In this document: one piece after another, positions 9,477 through 21,119 of the stretch
How the letters are laid out: each line of letters starts with the position of its first letter
Numbering within the stretch: position 1 is the first letter of the stretch
Source of the DNA: Gracilariopsis chorda
Lineage: Eukaryota > Rhodophyta > Florideophyceae > Gracilariales > Gracilariaceae
Assembly (NCBI GenBank): GCA_003194525.1
Contig: NBIV01000284.1
Coordinates: 29,945 to 93,944, forward strand
DNA: 64,000 nucleotides
Direction: 5' to 3'
Translations under genes and position numbers: made by a program
Notes under the pieces: model-generated
Database searches by the model: none
What the model saw: the letters and a program-made list of their open reading frames with translations, nothing else
What the model was told of the DNA's origin: nothing

Positions 9477-12280
9477 TCAGCACAGCGAAATGCTCGCCAG
9501 CAGCGGCTCGTGGTCACTGGCGCGATTGCGCTCGTCAAACTCCGCGTTGCAGTGCACAATCTGCAACAGCGACCGCTCCGCCAGACCACTGCTCACAACC
9601 ACGTGGTCAAGCATCTGCCCCTGACCTTCGAAAACGAACGAATACCGATCCTTTCTGTCCACTTTGTCCTCCGTCAGCACTCGCATCCCGCCCAATTTAA
9701 ACACCCCCAACGCCGCGTTGAACTCAAATTCATTAAAGTCCCCAACCACCATCACCTTTTCATCCCGTTGCTCTGACACAAACCTCATCACCGCCTGCGC
9801 CTGCCGCACTCTCTCGTCGGTCCCCTTGTTCACCACGTTGTTGTCTTGCAGCTCTTCAACCGGTTGCACGCGCCCGAATATCGGCGCACTCCCTCCTTTC
9901 GATGAAAAGTGTACGTTTATCACCGTTAATACCTCCCCATTCGCAACCGATGCAAACCGTCCCACAAGCGGCAGTCGGCTGTTATAAAACGCGTTTTGCC
10001 TATTTCGTCGTTGCTCCGTGCTGTTCACCACCGTGTCAACGTCCACCAATTTCACCCGGTCTGCAGCATACAGAAACGCGCATCGGATGTTCCCACCAGG
10101 TTGTCCGCCATTCGTATCATCTCCTATGAAAGGATTATCCAATACGGCATACCTCTCGCCGCCCGTTCGAACAATTGCCTCGCTCAGCATTTGAAGAGTC
10201 TTGTTTGCCGATGTAATCCCGCTTTGTTCGCTACCATCATTGTCTTGAATTTCCTGCAGGGCCACGATATCTGGCTGGTTCAACCTCTTCACAACCACCT
10301 CTGCTAACGCGTCAAACTTCTTCATCCCGTCACATGGATCCAGATTCAGTGCGTTCATACTGCCGATCAATAATCCCTCTCTCCGTTTCTTCAAGCTGCC
10401 CCTCTGTTTTTGCAGCCCACCTGCCCTGCTTGTATATGGCAGTGTAGCAATCACCTTGTAGTTACCAAAATCGTACGTCAACACCCCCGTCACATCACCC
10501 AGCGAGTCTCCCACACTTACATTTGGTGTAACAAACCCGCCCAGAATTCCATTATCATCGTCGATTTGGATGCGCTCGGGTTGAAGTCATTTTGTGCAAT
10601 CGTCAATGCCCCGCGCTCATTCAATCCAGTAGCGCCAACACCGCCATCACCAACCACCCAAATGGCACCAAACCTAGACTTCGGCGATATAACAACAGCA
10701 TTCTTAACCCGCACCCTCATTCCTTCCAAACTTTCATAGAAATCCAACCCATCATTCACAACGTCAAACTCAGTCGGCTTGGCATCGATACTTTCTGAAG
10801 GAGGCTGTCTGCCATCTACGCCGAGCACCACCACAGCTGGCAGCTCATTATTGGAAGATAGCACTTCAAAACTTGGCTCGCTCAACTCCGTTAACGATAA
10901 TCGATTCGTTCCTTGTCCGCCCTGAAAGAATTCTGTTACCATTCCAATAACTGATACTTCATCGCCCACATTCACTGCAGCTCTCGATCTGGAAAACACC
11001 CAAATCGCATCCGAAGTGGCATCATTTCCGTCCCCAATACCGTCCTGTATATAGAACCCTCTCGATCCTACAGCTGTCACAATGCCCTGTACATTCACTC
11101 TTTCACCGTCTAAAGGAGAAATGTGAGATTCTCCCTGAATGGCACCGATAGAAACCTTCTGGACTTGTTCTGCATTTCCTTCCACCACTCCTCTGCCGCC
11201 TCCACCTTCCCCACTACTATCCCCTGAGCTTGCAGTGGTAGTGAACCTCTGTCCGATGTTTACAGAGCCAAAGGACGACGGTGCAGGACCAGTCCACCTA
11301 TAATCGCATGCATTATTTCCGTCGCCGACAAGTTGAAGGGAGTGTGTAGAAGGGGGCGAACCTGATTCCTCCACACCGACGTCCACGCTTCTCTTTCCCT
11401 GTGCAGGACCGTCAACGGCGGTAAGCGTCCCACCAGCAGACAAGAACTGCAGGACCCCCCCAGCATCATCCACCAAGGCAACGCCAATAAGCTCTCCCGT
11501 CAACACGGGAGATACGTCAAATTCAAGAGTACCCCATCCATGGCTCTCATCACTAACAACTCCAAAGAGAGAAACAGTTTTGTACCGTTTTCCATCTCGT
11601 CCATGGTAAAGCGCCAACTGCCACCCGGAAAGATCCGTTGCAGCAAGCGCTGCAATTTCAACTGTCTCATTTAGTTTTGCGTCGATACCTTCAAGGCGCA
11701 TTTCGTTAACAAACGTAGTCGGACAAGGAGGTAGGGCGGTAAACGTTTGACCATCGTTCACATCTCCAAAAGACGATTGTATTGGTCCAGTCCATGAAAA
11801 ATCCGGCGCAGAATTTCCAGTACCAACGCGTTGAAGCGAAGAATTAGTAGATGTGGAGGAACTTTCCGCCACAGAAATGTCCGTACTACGAACACCGTCA
11901 GCGACGCCAGCTACACCAGTAACGACACCTTCATACGAAAGAAATTCTACTAGAGAACCAGCATCATTGACAAGCGCGATAGCGTCCGGACCGTTTTGAA
12001 TCGATGATATTGCAAAAGTACGAAATCCCCATCCATTTATTTGTGAGGGAGTTACTCCAAAGAGCGAAACTTTCTGGTAAAGGGAGCCGCCGTTTCCGTT
12101 GTAGAATTGCAAAGACCAGCCTGACAGATCTGTTCCTGCAGGTGCGGCAATTTCCACGGCTTCATTGACATCTAACCCTTCGTTATCGTAGTGAATTTCA
12201 TTTATGAATTGGGAGTGAGTTTTTGTTGTGAGAAGCAGAAAGAGGGGAATTGTCGCGGATACAATCAAATGGAAGGCCAT
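9477..12280 (-). CDS. Secreted ExeM/NucH-type nuclease, split by a one-base frameshift
   Basis: Start ATG 12280-12278 with a signal peptide (MAFHLIVSATIPLFLLLTTKTHS). The first frame (587 codons, to 10517) has two lamin-tail-like repeats (about residues 24-175 and 190-345, each with a VNEAVEIA- or LNETVEIA-like strand and DLSGW), a Ser/Gly linker, and an OB-fold region (about 385-560). The second frame (to 9477) is a complete endonuclease/exonuclease/phosphatase domain: SMNALNL, ALQEIQDND (metal Glu), NVHFSSKGG, GDFNEFE, LDHVVVSS and ASDHEPLL. Near 10580 the first frame stops matching after NDFNP, and the other minus-strand frame continues as ERIQIDDDNG, as in family members; one base seems missing in the CCC run. 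The whole layout is that of bacterial extracellular DNases, so transfer from bacteria is likely. It may be a sequencing error, a young pseudogene or, least likely, recoding. Confidence 0.85.
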
Positions 12281-12637
12281 ATGAGCATTACTAAGGCTTC
12301 TTTGAACAGAGGTGTGAGAAGGACGCAGGTTGAGATTCTCCGCCAGTCATGATGATTGAAGTGATCCATTATAAGTACCACTTCTGATTGCGCAACTTGC
12401 TTGGAACGGGGTGCGTGAGAACAGGAGACTGTCTTAAAAGGAAGGCTTATGGTTGCAACTTCAAGGAGCTGGGATTGGCCAAAACTGCCCAACTCTTGCT
12501 GACGCTAGAGAGAATATTCCAAATCTTCCAGCACAAGGTGGATGAGAGCTCGCGCGCTTACCAACTGTACTTTTGAGTGGTGAGCTACTGCGCCGTTGGT
12601 TAGCGAGTGCACCCATCGAGAAGCCCTCGAAGGATAG
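12281..12637. promoter_or_regulatory. Upstream region of the nuclease gene
   Basis: Presumed promoter and 5' UTR of the minus-strand nuclease. I see no clear TATA box or repeated motif. Confidence 0.3.
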
Positions 12638-12904
12638 ATGGACGAGCCCTATCAAAAGTACCGTATAGATACCCTTTACAACAAGCGGCTCACCCTTCTG
12701 CTACATAAAACTGGTAGCGTGTTGCAGGAGAATGACGTGGAATACGAAATTCGCTTCGTAGGATTAGTAGCAAAAGAATCTGGCTTTCAGAGCCTTATTG
12801 ACACTCGTTTTTGTACACTCACCGAACTTAAAATAAATCCTCCAAACCGCCAGCCGATGCTCGTGAAGAGCAAGGCCGATGGAGGATGGATTAGTGCTAT
12901 GTGA
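12638..12904 (+). CDS. Small unrecognised ORF
   Basis: 88 codons from an ATG, ending at the edge of a palindromic region. I recognise no domain. Composition is ordinary and it is the only plus-strand frame here, but it may be chance or part of a transposon end. Confidence 0.2.
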   Translation: MDEPYQKYRIDTLYNKRLTLLLHKTGSVLQENDVEYEIRFVGLVAKESGFQSLIDTRFCTLTELKINPPNRQPMLVKSKADGGWISAM

Positions 12905-12914
12905 GGCTCACATA

Positions 12915-12973
12915 TGTGAGGGTTAAAGGGTTACCACACTAATCATTAGTGTGGTAACCCTTTAACCCTCACA
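12915..12973. repeat. Perfect palindrome with 29-bp arms and a 1-bp centre
   Basis: The left arm 12915-12943 (begins TGTGAGGGTTAAAGGG) is the exact reverse complement of 12945-12973, with a single C at 12944. A smaller palindrome (TGTGAGGCTCACA) lies just left of it at about 12900-12912. It could be two transposon ends fused head to head, a subterminal hairpin of the adjacent Helitron, or a cruciform-forming site. Confidence 0.9.
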
Positions 12974-13855
12974 CGGGCTCAATTAGAGGGAATAGGGAGT
13001 TTACGCAGCTGCAACTTCGTGAGGATGTGAGCAAAATTATCTTACACGTCTTAAAGCTGGGAAAGCTGTAACAAGATTTAGTGAAGTTGCTTAGTTTTGG
13101 ATACTGAAAACTGCAGTAATAGTGAAGCCGCGTGAGTAGTAACCACAGAGAATATCGCCTCACATGCTCTAATCGGTTTGTTCCAACTACGTCCATATGG
13201 CTGATCAAGCACCACCAACACCTTCCGAAGCGACATAAATCCATCTGCCACCAGAATCACACCGGTCTGCTACCCTGACGAAGCCACCCACGCCCAAATC
13301 AACTTCTCCATCATCCAAAGCCCCCGAACCATGACGCAGAATTTCAAAAAAGGATAGCTTGTTGATCGTACGATAAGAAGCGGCAGCATAATTAAATGTA
13401 ACTTCAAATCGAGAAACAGAGAAACGATTTTAAATAGTTGTGGCTAAATTAAACGCAAAAAAGCGAGTTCAAAACGCTATAACACACAAATCTGTGCAGA
13501 AAAGATACAAAAAAATTCAAAAACCTTACAATAAGAACAAATTAAAGCAAAATTTGGCCACAGACGGCCCTTTGCGCTACAGTACAAATTTTGCATATCC
13601 GCACAAATTTTGGTTTGCACGTAAACTAAACTATTTTAAATTAATTAAGCCTTTGTAGAAAGTCTAGAGCTGCTTTTGGAATATAGAATTTGATGACTAC
13701 CGGCATAAGATGGACATATTGCGCATTTCAGGGCATATTTTTTCATTATGCAGGAGTAACACATCATCAGATGCTCTGACACGCAAAAGTTCAACATAGA
13801 CCTGAACTGGCAAAAGACAGTTTGTTCAAAAGTCAATTACCATTTTGTACGGCGT
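12974..13855. other. AT-rich interval, no supportable gene
   Basis: Lies between the palindrome and the helicase end of the Helitron. It includes a lysine-rich 72-codon frame (13440-13658) that opens only with GTG, in sequence clearly more AT-rich than the gene island. Could be Helitron 3' flank or inserted organelle-like DNA; I cannot tell. Confidence 0.4.
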
Positions 13856-14471
13856 TTATTTTTGGGCGTCATGCACGGTTGCTGCAAATGCCAATCTGAT
13901 GGGAAACTTTCGACGTTTGATTTTCACATCTGCAAACTCAAAGACAAATTCAATGCGATGCAATAAAAAGCTTTGCTGAATTTCGCCATGTTCATCAATT
14001 TTAAAAATTCGAATCACTTTGCGAGAAGTTCTGGTAACGATATACATCTTTCTATTGAGCACGTGCAAATAAAGTACATTTCGAATCAACATAACAGGAA
14101 CACCCAACCTCAGTTTCAAATGATGGTGCAGGACTCCCGTCGGAGGGTAATTATAAGTCAGTTCAGGTCCAATGATACTATTTGTGTGAAAGTTTCCACC
14201 GGTTGGCCGTCGATCGGGAACGATCTTTATTGCACATTTGAAGTCAAACATCCTTCCAGGGAAATACTCCAATGCGTTCTGGTTTTGTTTCTCTACTAAT
14301 TGATTTGTTGGCGCAACAATCATTCGGTTGAGCTTGACATCTTCTTTCTTCCATGTTGTAAACCATTTCCACAGCAACTTGTATGCTTCGTGTAAATCTG
14401 AAGTAGACATAAGTGGAAGCCATGCAGATTCTTGAAACGTTCCACGACCAAGACTGAGCAAACCTTCGCAA
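13856..14471 (-). pseudogene. Helitron PIF1-like helicase, C-terminal half
   Basis: A 201-codon frame from 14461 with RMIVAPTNQLVEKQN, then LKLRLGVPVMLIRN (the LKLKxGxPVMLLRN motif) and FPIRLAFAATVHDAQK, where motif VI of PIF1 helicases has AFAxTxxKxQGQT. The end of motif VI is lost at the stop. Confidence 0.78.
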
Positions 14472-14479
14472 AAAACTGG

Positions 14480-15290
14480 ATCATCTTGCTAACGAACCTG
14501 TTCTGTACAGCGAATAATGAAGTGCAACGCCCTCAGGGAGGGATTCCTGGTACTTGATCGTTTTCCCGATATTATCGGTTGTGTAGTGTGTATATGAACT
14601 ACGACCCACAATGGTGGGTATGGACACGTGGGACACGGTTTTGGGTCAATTGGCGGTTGGCCACAGTAGTGGATGTTGCCACGAAATGTGGAGTATTTTA
14701 GTTAATATTATTTATTATTTTCACACCCATTTCTGGGAAGCTAGTACTTAGTGCGACGGCGCACTGCCGTCGCACCAGTAAACCTTCCCCAACAAGGGAC
14801 CCCAACCTGGGGAATTGGCTCTAGTTGTTGCCGCTTGCGCGCGTACTCTACTCCTCCTTGGAGGGAAACGCCGTAAACCACGGGACATCTAACCCCCTTG
14901 CACATCTAAAGAAGCCCATCCAAAGAAGCCCATCCTTGGGAGTATAATTGTTCCAATCATATTGTTGTTTCGCCCTGTATAGGGAGTCCTGTTCACCGGC
15001 ATTGCCGTATCTGTTCGTCGCTCTCGCGACTCACATCGTCCTCTCTTCCTCCTCTTCGCCCTTCCTTTTTCCCCTTTTTAGGGTAGCACCTCCCGCTATC
15101 CGCGGCCCTCGTGTGCGCATCCGCTCACACACCCCCACTTACGTGAAACATACCTCTACTGAGGATCACACCCCGCTCACGCGGATACCGATTCTTCGCC
15201 TTCAACTCCCTGCGCGAGTCGCGACAGGTGTCCCTGGTCTTACAAACCGGCTTCGCCGTGACACCTCTGGGAGGGCTCTACCCAACTGGG
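14480..15290. other. Insertion of unknown origin inside the Helitron helicase
   Basis: About 800 bp without similarity to the helicase separate its two halves. Contains GGGAGTATAATTG (about 14937-14949) followed by a pyrimidine-rich tract, and a GC-rich end. It looks like a promoter-bearing insertion such as a solo LTR, but I find no matching terminal TG/CA with a target duplication. Confidence 0.35.
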
Positions 15291-15291
15291 T

Positions 15292-16158
15292 TCACCTCTT
15301 GAGAGGAAGATCCTGAACGTCTTTCGGTGTGCTTCCCCTTTGGGGCATTGCACCACAAATAACTTTGACCCTTCTGTCGCAAAGCTCGCAATAGTAACAC
15401 GGAAGCTCCCGTAGGAAACTCACTGGAATAACACGAATTGTTCCATCCCTTTCGGATACTGTTCTCGTTCTTGCACGAACCAGTGGACACAGTTGCATAT
15501 AGTCGCCTGCCATAACTACGATCATGCCTCCAAAGTCTTACGTAGAGTTTCTTAAGTCCTTCCGTACAGTGTTCACAATCTCAAAGAGCATTTTTGGGCA
15601 CATTGAAGCTTCATCAACTACCCGCAAAACAGTCTTCCGTAATAGTTCTGCTCTTTGTGATCGTGGTCCGTACTTGAAAAGTGTCCGACGCTCTGTAATT
15701 TGCGAATCTTTGTTGTCGTCAACTCCCAATCCAAGCAAACTATGGAAAGTTTTCCAGCTTTCATATAGTGCAGCAGCAATACCTGACATGGCTGTCATAT
15801 GCACCAATAGGCCTTCGTTCTCAACAATATCTCTCTGCAAAAATAGGAGATAGGTCTTCCCTGTCTTCGCTCTTCCATGTAAGAAGAAAACGCTTCCGTG
15901 TTTTTTGAGTCGTTAAGACTCTCCCATTCTCTCTTGGTATTGTATTTCTCTCATTATTTTGTCAAAAACTTGCTTCTGGCTTTCTTTCACATCATAATAT
16001 GGCTCTTTTAACCTTCGCCTGGACCTCGAAAAAGAGCTGCGACGTATTTCAGCTCGTTGCTCTGCTAATTGCAGTTCGCTCTTTCTGAGATGACGTTTTG
16101 GTACAGTATGATGTAAGAAGGGATCATTTCTGATAAGCCAACCACCACGTCTGTCCAA
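15292..16158 (-). pseudogene. Helitron PIF1-like helicase, first half, broken
   Basis: Frames 16158-15913, 15840-15538 and 15525-15292. VFDKIMREI is like the start of the ATPase domain, VVDEASMC is the Walker B block, and IVVMAGDYMQLCPLV is the following GDxxQLPPV motif. The Walker A loop is not found intact between 15840 and 15913. Confidence 0.7.
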
Positions 16159-16173
16159 AATCTCAATGATTCT

Positions 16174-17887
16174 TCAAATTAGTTCTTCTCTTCTTTTTGC
16201 TCTGTTTCCCTCGGTTATATCTGCAGTTACAGCTCGTTCGTGCTTTTCAATCACAGTTTCAGGATTTAACTCTTGTTGAAAGGAAATGACGACCAAGTAC
16301 CGCAGCTCAGCAGGAGTGGAATGGTATCTTACTGCCTCACCAAAAGCCGTTTTGTAGTCGTCACCATGGATATATAGTCCACAGGCTACTGCCGCTTCTC
16401 TATAAGTTGTGTAAGACTCGCCCCCAACACGTTTCGGATCATCAAAGGGGCTGAATGCAGAGTAGATGAGCAATATTCAAAGAGCGAAGAGTTCGGGATT
16501 TTCCGGAGAAGCAAATCTAATTTGAGTCCCAGTTCAATCATTTTCGGATCTTTGCATGACATACATCCGTGGACTTCCTCCATCCCGAGTAGAGTCAGAC
16601 TCTGGTACAGAGCGGGGTAGCTTATCTTATACACTCACAGTCTCGTAGTTGTTCATGTATTCCAATTCCATGTACTGGGAGGGTCGTTTGAAATATCTTT
16701 CGAGCAAGGAAGACTTCAGACCTCTAGGCAGTCTTACGTTTCGAATCAAAACCTGTTGCTCTCCACGGAGATTTATGTCTAGTGCCTGTACAGTTGGGTT
16801 GATGCGACATTCCTGAACTCAAAGAGGTTCCATGCAGCTTCAACCGCGCCCACCACTCTTGCTCTCATGTACGCCCTGATCTCATTCTGAAGCATGTCAC
16901 TCTGTGCACTTGATTGGCTTTCCGTTCGACTTGATACAACCAAATCCTGTTCTTTGGCACTCTTGAAAGCATACTTCATCAGGTATGCTACAGTGCTGCC
17001 ACCTTGGAATCTTTCAACGTTGATGTGAGCCTGGTACTTCATTGTGAGATCTAGATTGTACGGAACAACTTTCAAATCTTCTGTCCTTCTTCTTCGGTAA
17101 GTCGCTTGGTTTGTGTACTCATTTATCGTTGTTTCAGTCACAATTTCTTGTCGATCATACCCAAATCTGCACTTCCCGTCAACGATACGACCATGGCAAC
17201 ATGGATAGTGTCTGTTTATATTGAATTTCTTCACCAATTTCCGGAGTTTCTGGTTTTCAGTCAAGTCACCCGGAGGAAAATCGGCTTTGATCAAAGCGTC
17301 AATGACCTCAGGATCTTCAATCACGCCCCCCTCCAACGAAAGAAGAATGTGATGATATGTAGCATCTTTCTCCTGGGACTGAAGTTTGGCGGCAATCCCA
17401 ATGCAATTCGAGCCAAAGAGCTCTTCGGAATTATTTTGCAGATCTTTCATGATTGAATTTGCATAATTTGCATACTGGTTGTGAACTTTTGCAATAAAGT
17501 CTGGCGTATCAAAAGGATGGCTTCTGTCTCCCTGTGGAGAAAATGCTCCGATCTTTTTGTTGTCCATAATAACCCTTTTCACTCTTCCCGCCATACATTC
17601 ATTGTGACTGTGACAAGAAGCGTATGGGAGCCCAGTCGAGCGACTATTGCTTGCACATCCAGTCGGTTTTGTCTCCAGTACGCCGGGGAGTTTTTGTGAT
17701 TACCTGGAAGAAAGAGTAGACCGGGAAGGCCAAGTTCATCTGTTCCGGTATGGGTTGCAGCCTGCAGCTCCTGTTCTTCAACCACTCTCATCTGTTCTGT
17801 TTCGAAGTAACGAAGTCTCAATTCTTCAATGTTTTTGTAAGTACGAAGCAACCATTTCTGAAGAAGAGTACCAGATTTCAGCAGCAC
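16174..17887 (-). pseudogene. Helitron Rep (HUH nuclease) domain, broken
   Basis: Frames 17887-17579, 17594-16779, 16634-16386 and 16473-16174 follow the family order: LLVTVTMNVWREE at the start, then TYHHILLSLEGG with ALIKADFPPG (the HUH block), CRFGYD, VVPYNLDLTMKYQAHINVERF, and YLMKYAFKSAKE with the Rep tyrosine region, then SYTTYREAAVACGLY. The HUH block reads Tyr-His-His where the family expects His-x-His, so the first metal histidine seems lost. Confidence 0.75.
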
Positions 17888-17944
17888 AGTATCGGTTTAC
17901 AGTCTTCGCTTATGGTGTTCTGCCCATTTTAGGCTCCTTTGGTC

Positions 17945-19306
17945 TCAGTTGTTTGCATCGCTTAATGAAATATATGTTGTTGTATCATACGGGGCATGAA
18001 TTTCACGGTACGGGTACAGCAGTGGAAAATCCCCTTTCTCAGCTTCCATTGAATCAGGCTTCAAACGCTTGTACTTGACAACTAGACCTCGAAGATTTCC
18101 GGTTGGCATGTGATGGGATTCTCCTCCCCCTACCAGCTGGGCAACTGGTGCATCCGACTTGAACAGTCTACTCCGCTCTACGAATAAAGCTCTCATTGCA
18201 AGAGTTCTGCCTCGGCTGTCTTCCGTTAACGGTCCTGCACCGGAGCTCACCTCGATTCGGGCTTCACGGGCACTTTGATAATTCCGGACAAGTAATCCTG
18301 CTTGAAAACCATCTGCAGAAATTTCCAGAGTAGACTCGTCTCCGTTTGATCTCCTGCGAACACTTTCGTCTGGTCTGAACAAATTTGTATATCTCTGTCG
18401 GACAATATCTAGTCTTGGTTGCATGAGATCGTATAAATTTGGAACCAAGTATCGAATATTCGGCGTAGACACCATTCTTCTCGTGAAAAAAAGAATAATA
18501 ATCACGTGAATTAAGACTGGGAGGACCTTCCGACTACAAATTGTGTGGCGCACGTCTTGGCCAGGAACAGAAAAAGAAACATTGCCTTGACGTCGGAGGA
18601 ATGATGGACTACCACCCCGAACGTACTTCACATCTATGAATGTGACAACGGTTGCAAATAACACATTTAAGTGTGTTGATAGCGTTTGAAATGAACGTAA
18701 GCGATATTTGTCTTTAAGTTGCGAATTGATATGCACTAGTCTTTAAGAAACTACGAGCGATCTGGAGCTTTTATATCCAAAGCATGTTCCTTCGGTCTCT
18801 GCATCAAGCAAAAATGCGCCACAATACTTGCACATACGAATACAAAGCACCCACCCCGAATCTTTGAGAGGACATCGAGTTGCTCGATGGCCGTTTGCAC
18901 CTCACGTCCCGCACCACGCTGGAAGTGTGCTACTGATTGGTTGGTACTCCGGATATGAAGAGCTCGGACGTGCGAGGCCTTGACGAATACTTTCTGTCCT
19001 TGCATCCCAGACATATTTTGGTCCATCGTGAATGCCTTGGTGAGCTCTCCCAGCGAAGTGCATAACTGTCCTATCTCGTTCCTGTTGAAAGCCAGAAGAA
19101 TGAGAGGATTTCAAGTAAATCTTTTCAAGGTTATGAGGTCCCATAAAATTTTGGTGAAGCTCGGTTCTAGTTCCTAAGTCCACCTGCACAAGCTCATCGG
19201 TTATGTCTCGATGATGCATGGGCTGTATATTCTCTCTTGGACGACAGCCTGCTCCTGACAGGCTTCCACCACGTCTTGATGGCGGTCGATTCGAAGACGA
19301 ACTCAT
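17945..19306 (-). pseudogene. Helitron protein, N-terminal part
   Basis: Three overlapping frames (19306-18902, 19026-18751, 18736-17945). The last has the segment found just before the Rep domain in Helitron proteins, with NIRYLVPNLYDLMQPRLDIV and GDFPLLYPYREIH, where the family has a PLLFP-type motif. The first is serine/arginine-rich and not recognisable. Confidence 0.6.
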
Positions 19307-19860
19307 GTCGAAGTGCGGGAACTGGAGAGAGATTGAGAGATTTGGTGATTATCTCTCGATGGAACATGTACCGTCTCTGCTCCTTCAGTAGAGAGCTAGT
19401 GTGGTGTCACACAATAGTGTTTTGCATCACATATACGTATATATATTGTCTTCCTTGTCTCAAAATGTTCCTAAGATCAGGAATATCTTGATTCTTAACA
19501 TACGTAGTACTTTACTAAGTACATACGCATTGCATTCTTATTCAGTCTTGGTTTCAGACGTCAATACAGTACGATGTACCTGCGTATGCAACTTATAGAT
19601 AATTCCTATTTTTGTTACAGCGTTCTACGTTTGTAGAACTGTTTGGCTTACGTATGCACTACATAGATTAAAACTATTTTTGTTAGAAGGGTATAATTTT
19701 GCAGTATTGCGCAGCCTACGTATACATTACGTAAACTATAACAATTGTTTTGTTAGAAGGGTATACTTAGATTTTAATGTACGTTATTTATTTTGTTCTT
19801 TAAGTTGGATACGTTTCTGTTCTAGTTATTGTCTAGTGTGCTGACGATTTTGCATTTAAG
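19307..19860. other. AT-rich boundary between Helitron and Harbinger remains
   Basis: No gene. Contains TATACGTATATATA (about 19431-19445) and the degenerate repeat listed separately. Confidence 0.45.
19575..19775 (+). repeat. Degenerate tandem repeat, three units of about 65 bp
   Basis: Units begin near 19578 (CTGCGTATGCAACTTATAGAT), 19649 (TTACGTATGCACTACATAGAT) and 19710 (CTACGTATACATTACGTAAAC). The last two share TTTTGTTAGAAGGGTATA. Could be subterminal repeats of the neighbouring DNA transposon. Confidence 0.6.
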
Positions 19861-20419
19861 GTGGAATGTACCCTAAAGTTGCACAAAACGCTTCTTCAAG
19901 CAGCGACCTATAAGTTAGTTCACTCTACTTCTTCGTTTCAACTATCATTTAAAGCCATAGCCGATATGTCCCAAACAGAGGTTCGCTACCTACAACTATG
20001 TCGTTTGCGCGACCGTAAGGATGCTATTCTACCGCACTTGTGCACATTATTGGAAAACTTTTGCTTAACGCAGGCTTCATTGAAGCACAATGATGTGCAC
20101 CGTGGCAATGTCAATTTGTTTTTTTATGGATGAGATTTTGTGCCCCTTTGGCATGAAGATCGACACCGTGTACACGGAATTGGAAAATCGCCTGATTGGA
20201 CGCAGCATGGATCTGTCTGTTAGTTGGTCGTCAGAAATATCCACGTGTGAGACGAGTTCGATGAGGCTGATAGACGTTAAGGCTGTCGAGAGTAACAGAT
20301 CTTACACGTGCTTGCCTGATTCGCGCCAGAAGGGCACATCCTTTGATTACCAATTGGTAGTCGTTTGGAGAGAGATGAATGTACGTTTATTGATGTATTC
20401 TAAAGGGTCAACTTGATCG

Positions 20420-21119
20420 TTGTCAGAGCAATCCCTAGCTAGGTTAGATGACGTCATAAAATCAAAAATGAGTGGACTGGGAGGTGAATTGGGAGAGTTA
20501 GAAGACTTGCTCTGTATGATGAAGGAGGCTCGTGATAATTTGAGTAGATGTAAACGAAAGAAGAAACTAAAGAAAGTGGAGCTTGATAAGAAGAGGGAAC
20601 GACTTGGTTGCTCTCATAGGACAGCGTGGTACATGGCGAAGAGACGCCGAATTAAATAGCTATGGAGGTAGAAACGTCGATGAAGAGCGCTGGATGAGAA
20701 AAAAGCCGAACGTGTTCTCTGGATCTTTGTCGCTCGAGAACGAGGCTTCCTCGTGTACAGCAGCGATAGAGCAAGGACACGCCAGACGTTTGGATGTAGA
20801 CGAGGAGAACCTGAAACTCGAGAGAGGACGACTTGAAGCGTCACAGAAGGAAAACGTTATAGACAGAGAAAATCATTTACGAGAAAAGCATGAATCACAG
20901 CAGCTAGAATTGCAAACGTTCCATCTCCTGATGGATGTCATAAATGGAACTAAAAATTCTGATAATGCTGCAACGATTTTTCCTAGCACATCTGCACTGC
21001 CGCAAACAGCACCGTCAGATTCCATGTACCACAGCCTTTATGGGAAGAATGAATCTCGTACATTGGAATCTGTTACTGATGAGCCGCGTCCCCTGGCTCC
21101 GCTTTACGTCCTTTGCTAG
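20420..21119 (+). pseudogene. Possible Harbinger accessory protein (coiled coil), frameshifted
   Basis: Two overlapping frames (20420-20659 and 20583-21119) together encode charged, heptad-like sequence: a Lys/Arg-rich basic stretch (KRKKKLKKVELDKKRERL) and then LKLERGRLEASQKEN followed by further Glu/Arg-rich helix. This resembles the C-terminal helix of Myb/NAM-like partner proteins of Harbinger transposases. No Myb repeat is visible upstream. An adjacent frame at 19861-20133 is unrecognised. Confidence 0.35.

Larger units (their letters stand above)
13856..19306 (-). mobile_element. Decayed Helitron (Rep-helicase type)
   Basis: Fragments of one Helitron protein lie in order on the minus strand: N-terminal part (19306-17945), Rep domain (17887-16174), PIF1-like helicase start (16158-15292), an unrelated insertion (about 15290-14480), and helicase end (14461-13856). 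Every part is broken by stops and frameshifts, so it cannot make a working transposase. Autonomous Helitrons replicate by rolling circle with a single Rep/helicase protein. Terminal TC and CTRR ends are not certain; a CTAAT on the minus strand at 12894-12890, just past small palindromes, is a candidate 3' end. Confidence 0.8.

Noticed and set aside
13440-13658. Lysine-rich 72-codon frame vaguely like ribosomal protein S20
   Set aside because: Opens only with GTG, the similarity is limited to Lys/Arg-rich sequence, and the region is simply AT-rich.
14480-15290. Solo LTR in the Helitron helicase
   Set aside because: No TG/CA ends with a 5-bp target duplication could be found and the sequence matches no LTR in the window; left as an unknown insertion.
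19861-20133. 90-codon frame ending DVHRGNVNLFFYG as a kinase-like fragment
   Set aside because: The likeness is confined to a few residues and the frame opens with GTG; no flanking kinase motifs.
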